Assembly: GCA_003024985.2 (NCBI GenBank) | Contig: PXIH01S0018398.1 | DNA length: 14,821 bases | Source: Euperipatoides rowelli | Taxonomy: Eukaryota > Onychophora > Udeonychophora > Euonychophora > Peripatopsidae | Strand: one strand, 5' to 3' | Part shown: positions 8,517 through 14,821 of the stretch, piece by piece | Layout: the number at the start of each line of letters is the position of its first letter | How positions within the stretch are numbered: position 1 is the stretch's first letter | Notes under the pieces: model-generated | Told to the model about the DNA's origin: nothing | The model's database searches: none | Seen by the model: the letters and a program-made list of their open reading frames with translations, nothing else | Translations under genes and position numbers: made by a program

Positions 8517-8640
8517 AAATTTGGATGTTATTAGCATTACCATCTAGTGCTGTATATTCATCCTGTTCCATCCAATCACCTCCAATAATATCTAATTCCT
8601 TATCATCGACAAATAACTCCTGAAAAAAAATCCTGGCTTA
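8517..8640 (-). pseudogene. Possible endonuclease-like fragment (GGDW)
   Basis: A minus-strand open stretch reads ARIFFQELFVDDKELDIIGG followed by DWMEQDEY. FF-x-x-L ... IIGGDW is the pattern around the catalytic Asp of LINE AP endonucleases (IIGGDWN/GGDFN). It is only about 40 codons, lacks Asn after Trp, and no flanking endonuclease motif could be read. It could equally be chance or part of gypsy element B. Confidence 0.25.
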
Positions 8641-9421
8641 ATTTAACTTTATGTGCATAAGTCTCATACTTTTTTTTTTTTTTTTAATTTTGCAATTTGT
8701 GCAATCTAGTTTGAAACATGAATTTTTTTTTATTCCTTTTACTTTTAAATATTATTTATTAATAATCTCAGTAGCCTATTGTATCATAAATAAGGATACA
8801 TTATATTTTCTTTTACTTTAATTTGATGTTTATTGATATTGGAAAAGTTTCTATAGTAATATTCCCGGGTAGAATTATTGCATTCGCTATCATTTTTTTA
8901 ACCTTTAATATGGCTTTAAAATTCCAGATATTTTATTTCTGCCAAATCTATTGGCAAATTATCTGACTGTATTTTACCAATAGATTGATCTTCTGCCTGT
9001 TTATTATCTCACTTATCAAACAACTTAACTGCTTCCCTATTCTGAAATTTAAATAAATAAAATTAGAGTTCCTAACACAAAACACTATCACAATTCTGTC
9101 AATAAATGGCATTCAATTATTTTTACCATGCAACTCTTAATACTTACTTTTTGAAAGCTATAATTCCTGTTTATTTTGTTTTTTATTTATCAAATAAAAG
9201 TTTTAAACACTAGGTAGGTGTATACAGGTTTTGTATACTTCTCAAATTCTAAGAATTATACAAACATAAAAACAAAAGTAAACATTATATTAACACAATT
9301 CAACTAACAATTTACAAATCCAAAATATAGTTATTAATATCTAGTATTTTACATACCTAAATAAAATTTTTATTAATCTACATATTTACAGTATATGTTT
9401 AACCTTTAAACAATACTCAAG
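8641..9421. other. AT-rich stretch with T16 run
   Basis: Contains a 16-bp T run (8670-8685) and other short T/A tracts. The upper end would be the 3' UTR of LINE 2 on the minus strand. No gene or element end could be defined. Confidence 0.4.
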
Positions 9422-10140
9422 TCATATTTTTTTAACTATTGCATTTATAGCAATCTTAAAAGTGCTGAAACTACCTTCAAACAATTTATTAGTTATTTTA
9501 TTCCAAATTTCAACACTTTTTATTAAAAAAGAGTTTTTGTGCCATTTATTGTATCCTCTTTGAATGAAAAAGGATGTGATCTTTTATTGGATCTAGTATT
9601 GATCTTAAAAAGACCATTTTTATTTTTACCTATAACTATTTCTTTTTATAAATAAACTATGTCATTTCTTATTATTCTTTGAAATGGTGTTACAATACAA
9701 ATTTTTCTTAATCTGTTTTCAAATTTTAACCTTTTTAAAATCAATTATTTTTTTAGTTATATTATGTATTGTTTTTTCTAACCTAAATTTATCAGGTTTA
9801 TTATGTATTTGATAAATCAGAGATCCATAGTCGATAATGGGTAACAGATAAAGATTATATTATTGTGAATGCTTCAGGTGTTATATATTTTAGATTATTA
9901 TTTAGGAACCAAAATTTTCTTTTTAAAATATTATTAATATTATTTAAATGTATTTTAAATGAGTATTTTTCATCAAATGTAATGCCAAGGTCTTTATGAT
10001 ATTTCACTGGTTTTAATATATTATTAAGGTAATAAGTGAATCTACTATTATTTTTCATGGCAAAAAATAAAAATGTTTTCTTTAAGTAACAGGATGAATG
10101 CTGAAACTTCATTGAAATCTTTAAAGCTTATTACCATTAT
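9422..10140 (-). pseudogene. LINE 2: CR1/Jockey-like RT C-terminus, 5'-truncated
   Basis: This is the 3' end of a second non-LTR retrotransposon. Minus-strand segments in order: KTFLFFAMKNNSRFTYYLNN, then ILKPVKYHKDLGITFDEKYS and FKIHLNNINNILKRKFWFLN (9855-10112). After one shift come LYLLPIIDYGSLIYQIHN and FRLEKTIHNITKK (about 9750-9850), and finally FIQRGYNKWHKNSF and SVEIWNKITNKLFEGSFSTF (9422-9560), ending at a TGA (9422-9424). The VKYHKDLGITFD...F-x-x-H pattern, the DYGS and LE-x-x-x-x-x-TK segments and the closing WN-x-...-SFSTFK pattern are typical of Jockey-superfamily ORF2 ends, after the RT catalytic core. The core itself (motifs A-C) is absent: a usual 5' truncation. Confidence 0.75.
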
Positions 10141-11098
10141 CAACAATATATTGTTTATTTAATGAGGCTTGCTGGATTAGGACTACATTAATATTGCTGT
10201 AAATTCTTGGTTTTACCATTGTCAATTGCAACCGTTTTTAATTATTTAAACTGTACTTTGTCAATTTGAACTTATTTTAATTTCGTAGCAGCTTGTTTTG
10301 TTGTGTAGCCTATAACAATCAATCATTCAATAAGCACCATTTTTTTTATGAAAGGGAATTACAGCCCTTCATATGATTTACTGCTCACATAATTTATACA
10401 TCCCTTAATGTACTTAATAAACTCATATTAAAAGTGTGATTAGAGGCTTTAAAATACCATCCCCCCCCCCCATTTGGCCAAAAATAAGCCCAAATTATTT
10501 ATTTAAGAAAAAATGCAAATTCATTCATTGTTTGTCACTTGTCAGTGCCACTTTAAACATCAGATTGAGCAGTCTCTGTATTACAAGCTTGAATTTGGCA
10601 AGCATAGACAAACATTTGTATTTACTGTGGCAATATGGGTGATTCTCTCTCTCTCTTTCTCTCCCTCTCTCTTTATTGAAAATAAAGGAATAATGTTCTA
10701 GTAAATTTAAATTGTTCAGAAATGCAAGAAATATAATCGACTTAAACACACAATATTCTAATAAGTAAAAACCTAAATATTAANCAAGAATTTTAAAAAG
10801 ACATTTTACTAAAATAGAATAAATTGTTGGGATACTGGTCAAGATCCTATCCTTTATTTCTGCCACCCCAACTACAGTTAATTTTAATAAGATTGTAAAA
10901 CTACCAATGAATAATTTATTTCCTACTTTAAAATTTTTAAATAAACTTAATTTAATGTAACGGAAATGACTTTCAAACATATTCAATAGTAATTTTTACT
11001 ATCTTATATTTAAGGAATCAAATTTATTCGCCCCTTTACAAAATAAATTTTGTTTCTGTTATATATTTCAATGGAAGGGAAATATACAAATCATCAAA
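10141..11098. other. AT-rich stretch with simple repeats
   Basis: Holds a C11 run (10461-10471), a CT-rich microsatellite (10644-10673) and an uncalled base at 10784. Minus-strand frames at 10525-10749 and 10780-10986 span low-complexity sequence and match nothing I know. This lies outside the candidate 3' LTR of gypsy element A and is probably its genomic flank. Confidence 0.45.
10644..10673. repeat. CT-rich microsatellite
   Basis: Imperfect (CT)n tract with TTT and CCC interruptions, about 30 bp. Confidence 0.8.
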
Positions 11099-11291
11099 TG
11101 ATTACAACTGAAATAACTCTCTTTATTAGGGAAGTCATAAAACATGTATAGTATTACAGCTAATATAATAATACAATGTTCTATTCATGAGCTAGCAGGA
11201 GACAGGTTAACAAACAAGCTAATGTTAGGTAAGTCATAAATCTTGCTATTGTTTAAGAGTTAATTAATTGCTGTGATATCAATATACCACA
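11099..11291 (-). repeat. Candidate 3' LTR of gypsy element A
   Basis: On the minus strand a purine tract AAAGAAGGAGG (11296-11306) is followed, after TAGC, by TGTGGTATATTG. The proposed LTR ends ...GTTGTAATCA at 11099, giving the usual TG...CA termini and a length of ~193 bp. An AATAAA signal (11122-11127) lies near its 3' end, as expected for the R region. The first 20 bases form a near-palindrome (TGTGGTAT / ATATCACA). The 5' LTR needed for proof is outside the window. Confidence 0.55.
11122..11127 (-). terminator. LTR polyadenylation signal AATAAA
   Basis: AATAAA on the minus strand inside the candidate 3' LTR, 23 bp before its proposed end. Confidence 0.55.
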
Positions 11292-11295
11292 GCTA

Positions 11296-11306
11296 CCTCC
11301 TTCTTT
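11296..11306 (-). promoter_or_regulatory. Polypurine tract of gypsy element A
   Basis: AAAGAAGGAGG on the minus strand lies immediately after the polyprotein tail and 4 bp before the proposed LTR start. Such tracts prime plus-strand DNA synthesis in LTR retrotransposons. Confidence 0.55.
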
Positions 11307-11309
11307 AAC

Positions 11310-12470
11310 AGGTGTAACAGTCTGGTGGTTTCCATTGGCAAGTTGGCCGGTATCTCAACAGGCACTTGGTCATGTTTAAGGGATCCAGTGGGTATCTCAA
11401 CAGGCACTTGGTTGTGTTTAAGGGATCCAGTGGACCTGGTGCTTCTGGTGGTTGTGCCAGGATTGGTACTAGGGGTAAGGGAGTGTCAAGAGAAGCATTA
11501 TTGTACTTTCCAGTGAACCTTGGAAAGAAGTCAAAGGTGTGATATTCTTGTGGTGTTGGGCGAGATTTATGTGGGGACTTCAGAACAGGGGTAATGAGGG
11601 TCTTATCTGATCGATGTGATGTTTACTTTCTCTTGAACGATGTATGTGATGGGGGAGAGGATTTTTTATGGCAGCTTCTGTCCACTTTTTAAGGATGTTT
11701 CTTCCAAAAGTTTTGCTAAGCATGTTTTGGCCTACACAGTACGTATTCTTGAAGGGTGTTTGTGGTGTTATGGGTAAGGGGTTAATTTTCTGAAGTCTGT
11801 TCCGTAGAACATTTCTGAAGAGTTAGTTTGAGTGTAGCATGGGGGTGTTTCTATATGAAAACAGAAGGTCATTGGTGTGAATTTTTAAGTCAGAGTCCTT
11901 GATGATGTCAATTTTGGATAGGTAACCTATCGTGATTTTGATGAAGCATTCTGCTGGTCGTTTGACAGAGGATGGTAGAAGGCAGAATTTTGAGTGGTGA
12001 ATGCACTGTTTTGCAGAATTCCTCAAAAGGATGGGAAGTGAAAGGAGTTCCATTGTCTGAAATCAGTAGTTCTGGGTATCTAAATTGGCTGAAGTAATTT
12101 GTCTAAATCATACAATGTAATGTTTTTGGGGTTTGCTCTGTGCAAGATTTTGATTTCAGGCCATTTGAATTACCCATCAACCATAATATCCAGGGTCCAG
12201 CAAGTCTAATCAACGGGTGAGTTGTTGTTTTTGCTGGGTCCCGCTGATTAAGTTGGCAGGTGTGGCACGTTCGGGAGATGTTTTCTATTTACTGATCGAG
12301 GCTAGGCCACCTGCAAACAGAGAGTCAAGTAGTTTCATTTTACAGTATGTGCACGGTGAAATTCCTTTAGGACAGTGTTCCTGAGGCTTTTAGGAACAAT
12401 CACTCTTGTAATGATAATTGTTCTTTTCTTAATTTAAAATGAGAGAATTGGGTGTCTTTCTTGTTAGCTT
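11310..12470 (-). pseudogene. Gypsy A integrase and C-terminal tail, broken
   Basis: Catalyses insertion of the element cDNA. Segments in order: RVIVPKSLRNTVLKEFHRAH (zinc-domain His pair, about 12335-12400), RTCHTCQLNQRDPAKTTTHP (Cys pair, about 12205-12265), then the catalytic core. The core shows MVDG, a stop, FKWPEI (first Asp 12176-12178), RYPELLISDNGTPFTS (second Asp 12055-12057), and LPSSVKRPAE (Glu 11949-11951). Spacing of the second Asp to Glu is about 35 codons, as in D,D35E integrases. LLFSYRNTP (11835-11865) follows, then VGQNMLSKTFGRN and KKWTEAAIKN (about 11660-11740), the C-terminal domain. A proline-rich tail contains a 42-bp tandem duplication. All triad residues survive, but a stop in FKWPE, a shift between the second Asp and Glu, and others break the frame. 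Confidence 0.85.
11349..11432. repeat. 42-bp tandem duplication, two units
   Basis: Units 11349-11390 and 11391-11432 differ at two of 42 positions. Both contain GGTATCTCAACAGGCACTTG and GGGATCCAGTG. The unit is 14 codons, so it keeps the reading frame of the polyprotein tail (minus-strand reading rich in Pro, Leu, Thr). Confidence 0.9.
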
Positions 12471-12474
12471 TTGG

Positions 12475-13005
12475 TCAACCAAATTTCAGGTAACTAATGA
12501 TTGTATAGAGTTCTGGATCTTTTCTTGTTTCAAGTGCAATGTCTCTCTTCATGTACGGGAATTCTTCTTGAAAGTCTAAAGAGAAGATGTTTTCAAGGTT
12601 TTCCTCAGGGGTACTCTTTCCTTGAATAGGTAGATGGGATAAGGGATCGACATTCACATTGTCCTTTAGAAGCTTATACTTGATTTTGAAGTTATAGCCA
12701 GCAAAAATCAGTGCCCAGTGCTGAAGGTGTGCAGCAGCTAAAGATGGGATCTCTTTATCTGCCTTGAAGTTTCTAGTCAAGGGTTGATGATTGGTGAATA
12801 ATGTGAACATACGTACAAAAATTTACTTATGTAATTTCTTAACTCCAAAGATTATGTTAAAGGCTTCACGGTCCAACTGTAAATAATTCTTTTCAGTACT
12901 ATTTAGAGATCTTGAAGCAAACATTAATGGTCTTTCTAAGTTATCTTTGAATTTAAGTGACAAGACTGTGCCGATTCCAGAAGGGAAAGCATCATTTGCA
13001 AGGAT
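12475..13005 (-). pseudogene. Gypsy A RNase H domain, broken
   Basis: Degrades the RNA strand during reverse transcription. Minus-strand segments: LILANDAFPSGIGTVLS (catalytic Asp 12991-12993), ERPLMFASRSLNSTEKNYL, LDREAFNIIFGVKKLH with the catalytic Glu, a stop where Tyr is usual (HKY), then MFTLFTNHQPLTR, and NVDPLSHLP (family NADALSRLP) with its Asp kept. The TDHxPL motif reads TNHQPL: the Asp is Asn (12790-12792), so one acidic residue is lost. The frame 12475-12810 runs on into the spacer before the integrase. Confidence 0.8.
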
Positions 13006-13960
13006 CAGTTTTTTTTTTTTTTTTTTTTTTTTTTTTGGGGGGGGGGGTTGTAGTGTGTGAGTACTTTGTTAGAACTTAGTTCTTTCTTGATTAATTTGAA
13101 TTCCTTAGTAAAGGCTTCATTCCAGTTCCAAGATAGATTTATGCTTAGAAGTTTGTTAAGTTCTGAGATGTTGCTGGATAGATTCGGAACGAATTTCCGA
13201 TAGTAGCCTAGGAGTCCTAGAAAAGTTCTTAACTGGTTGATTTTGATCGGGGGAGGCACCACAATAATAGCTTTGACTTTTGTTTGGTTAGGTTTAATTC
13301 CTTCAGATAAAATGATGGGGCCCAAATTTTCCAGTTTATCTTAGATAAATTCACACTTTTCATTGTTCAAGTGGATGCTGCTTTTCTGTAGCTTTGAGAA
13401 AACCTTCCTTAGGTCTTAGAAGTGTGAATCAGGGTTTTACTAATGATAAGGATATCATCCAGGTAACAGACTATATTGCTGAAACCTTTAAGGATGTTAT
13501 CCATAATGTTCTGGAAGATGGCAGGGACGGGAGCAATTCTGAAATGAAGACGACTTACTCTAAACAAACCTAAGTATGTGTTTATAGTTAAGAGTTTAGC
13601 AGAGTCCTTATCTATACATACTTGCTGATAGGCTTGGGCAAGATCTAATTTGCTAAAAACGTTCCCACCACTTTATTTGGCCAGATTGTCTTCAATTATC
13701 GGAAGAAGGTGTTGGTCCACTGCCAGGTTTTTGTTCAGAATGACTTTGTAATCACTGCAGATCCTTAGTAAACCATTATTTTTTTGGATAGGGATGATAG
13801 GGGAAGCCCATTTATTAAATTTGATAAGGGAGAGAATACCTTGCCTCTCTAATTTTTTTAGTTCATCTTCGATCCTGGGTATTAAGGCAAAAGGTATAGA
13901 ACTATGTTTGAAAAATTCAGGGCTTGTCTCTTTTTTTTAGGTAAAGCTTTGCTTCCAAGT
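13005..13960 (-). pseudogene. Gypsy A reverse transcriptase, broken
   Basis: Copies element RNA into cDNA. Read on the minus strand: IPFALIPRIEDELKKLERQG, KWASPIIPIQKNNG, RICSDYKVILNKNLAVDQHL, SKLDLAQAYQQV (motif A Asp 13643-13645), LHFRIAPVPAIFQNIMDNIL, and YLDDILI (catalytic YLDD, 13454-13465). From about 13930 to 13430 one frame is open apart from a single TAA (13673-13675). After a shift it continues as DLRKVFSKLQKSSIHLNNEK, LGPIILSEGIKPNQ and LRTFLGLLGYYRKFVPNLSS, the connection domain. The usual Phe-Gly of the LPFG motif reads Phe-Arg. The 3' part runs into a C11A28 homopolymer at 13009-13047. Confidence 0.85.
13009..13047. repeat. T28-G11 homopolymer pair
   Basis: 28 T followed by 11 G on the plus strand (C11A28 on the minus strand) sits between the RT connection domain (VLTHYNPP) and RNase H (LILANDA), where relatives have only a few residues. 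It is either an inserted or expanded tract or a sequencing/assembly error. Confidence 0.9.
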
Positions 13961-14072
13961 TTTTAGTTTTTCTCAACTCTTTTGAAAATAATTCTTAAAT
14001 TCAGTTAAAAGAGGTTTAAGTCTGACATTTACATCAGACACAAAGTTTACTGAATGAATTTCTGTGGATAAT

Positions 14073-14378
14073 TTATTTGAAAGTCCTAATGCCGTAAACC
14101 AAGCACGACCAAGTAAGGTGGCAAAACCAGAATGAATAACAAAAAAGCTCTAGGCTTTTGCCAGTAATGTCATTATGCTTAACAGAGCATTTGTTAATGA
14201 CAATCGGTTTGATTAAATGGTCAAAATCTCTGAGGATTAGTTTAGTGTCCTCTAATTTCCGGTAGGGCCAGATGGACTTAAATGTATTATAAGGCATAAA
14301 TGTTATGTTAGTGCCAGTATCAAGCTCAAATGGCAAAACTTTACCATCAATCCACAAAAGACTCAGTATAACCAGCAT
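14073..14378 (-). pseudogene. Gypsy A retropepsin-type protease, broken
   Basis: Aspartic protease that matures the polyprotein. Minus strand reads WIDGKVLPFELDTGTNITFM, with the catalytic Asp-Thr-Gly at 14313-14321. It then runs through KLEDTKLILRDFD and, after a shift near 14150, FVIHSGFATLLGRAWFTALG. The LLGRAW (14099-14116) matches the closing LLGRDW motif of gypsy retropepsins. A linker (NKLSTEIHSVNFVSDVN) leads toward RT, ending at a TGA near 13980. Confidence 0.8.
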
Positions 14379-14543
14379 AGTTGATTACTTCATGAGTATT
14401 AACGATAGGTAGATAGGTACGAACGATTCTTGAGTGTCATTCGAATTTGCAGAAAAATCAGAACAATTCTCCACTTCAGCATTCTGTAAGACTGGGGTTT
14501 TATTATTATTCCAATAATTATTTTATATATTCTTCTCATGTCT

Positions 14544-14821
14544 ACCAATATCTTTGATATGTGCCAATTTACCACAAAGAAAACATGTAGCATACTTAAA
14601 TTTACAATTTTTGTTCAAATGTTCACCACCACAGTGCTTGCATGTAAAAAAAAAATTGAAATGTGTAGGTTTGGGAAATCCTTTCTTTGAACTAACTGAA
14701 AATACAAATTTGTTTTCAAGGTCATTAAAGTTTTTTAGTGTAATTGTTCGCTGGCTTTTTTGATGAACTTATCAAGGTTCAGAGAAAACTATACCAGACG
14801 CTAAAAACTTTACGGTGAGTA
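14544..14821 (-). pseudogene. Gypsy A gag C-terminus with two zinc knuckles, partial
   Basis: Gag packages element RNA. The first knuckle reads CKHCGGEHLNKNC (CX2CX3HX4C, first Cys 14640-14642), followed by CFLCGKLAHIKDIG. In the second knuckle the last Cys is Gly (14544-14546). A double knuckle of this kind just before the protease fits the K02A2.6-like family. Upstream sequence to the window edge (LDKFIKKASE and nearby) is shifted and only weakly gag-like. The rest of gag lies outside the window. Confidence 0.75.

Larger units (their letters stand above)
11099..14821 (-). mobile_element. Ty3/gypsy element A (K02A2.6-like), partial
   Basis: On the minus strand the order gag knuckles, protease, RT, RNase H, integrase, 3' LTR is that of a Ty3/gypsy (Metaviridae-type) LTR retrotransposon. 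The integrase segments THPLIRLAGPW and FKWPEI and the RT segment RICSDYKVILNKNLAVDQHL point to the family annotated in many metazoans as 'K02A2.6-like'. The 5' LTR and most of gag lie beyond position 14821. There are about ten visible stops or shifts, so this copy is not autonomous, though long parts of RT and integrase are still readable. This suggests a younger insertion than element B. Confidence 0.85.

Noticed and set aside
10436-10749. Open frames on both strands across the C11 run and CT microsatellite
   Set aside because: Generated by simple repeats; no domain or plausible start context.
10780-10986. Minus-strand open frame resembling a hydrophobic small protein
   Set aside because: AT-rich low-complexity translation spanning an uncalled base, with no family resemblance.
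11325-11516. Plus-strand frame with a repeated GISTGTW-type motif
   Set aside because: It is the antisense reading of the 42-bp duplication in the gypsy integrase tail, not a repeat protein gene.
1-14821. CRISPR arrays, bacterial defence or mobile systems, tRNA or rRNA genes
   Set aside because: No regularly spaced repeats, no A/B box pair or cloverleaf, and no prokaryotic gene arrangement; the contents are eukaryotic transposable elements.

Overview
The window is AT-rich eukaryotic (metazoan, probably invertebrate) genomic DNA. No host gene can be supported. There are no operons, ribosome binding sites, tRNA or rRNA genes, and no CRISPR array. Almost everything recognisable is a decayed transposable element, and all recognisable element coding sequence lies on the minus strand. 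The taxon is inferred only from the mix of elements: a Tx1-like non-LTR retrotransposon, a CR1/Jockey-type LINE remnant, two Ty3/gypsy elements and a TA-flanked MITE. Two N bases (4130 and 10784) suggest a draft assembly.

Layout. Positions 1-336 are unassigned AT-rich flank. Positions 337-5309 hold a nearly full-length LINE on the minus strand. It runs from a 5' end carrying a YY1-like site (5295-5304) through ORF1 (coiled coil, RNA-binding-like region, CCHC knuckle) and ORF2 (AP-type endonuclease, reverse transcriptase, C-terminal Cys-His region) to a 3' UTR with AATAAA and a short A-tract. It is riddled with stops and frameshifts, and its RT contains a displaced second copy of its own motif 2-3 block. 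Positions 5310-6620 are non-coding: an unassigned open frame, a perfect-arm E-box palindrome, a ~101-bp tandem repeat with octamer ATTTGCAT motifs, and a 20-bp degenerate repeat. Positions 6621-6774 form a small mariner-type MITE with 20-bp terminal inverted repeats and TA flanks. Positions 7546-8300 carry a Ty3/gypsy integrase remnant (element B). Positions 9422-10140 carry the 3' end of a second, CR1/Jockey-like LINE. Positions 11099-14821 hold a second Ty3/gypsy element (A), resembling the 'K02A2.6-like' retrotransposons. It has a candidate 3' LTR, integrase, RNase H, RT, protease and gag zinc knuckles, and runs off the right edge of the window.

How the parts work together: within each retroelement the domains are in canonical order and would have acted as one retrotransposition machine, but none is now intact. 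I found no new biological system. The most interesting signals are structural: the duplicated RT block replacing the LINE catalytic motif C, the C11A28 homopolymer in the gypsy RT/RNase H region, a 42-bp in-frame tandem duplication in the gypsy tail, the MITE with nested palindromes, and the octamer-bearing tandem repeat.
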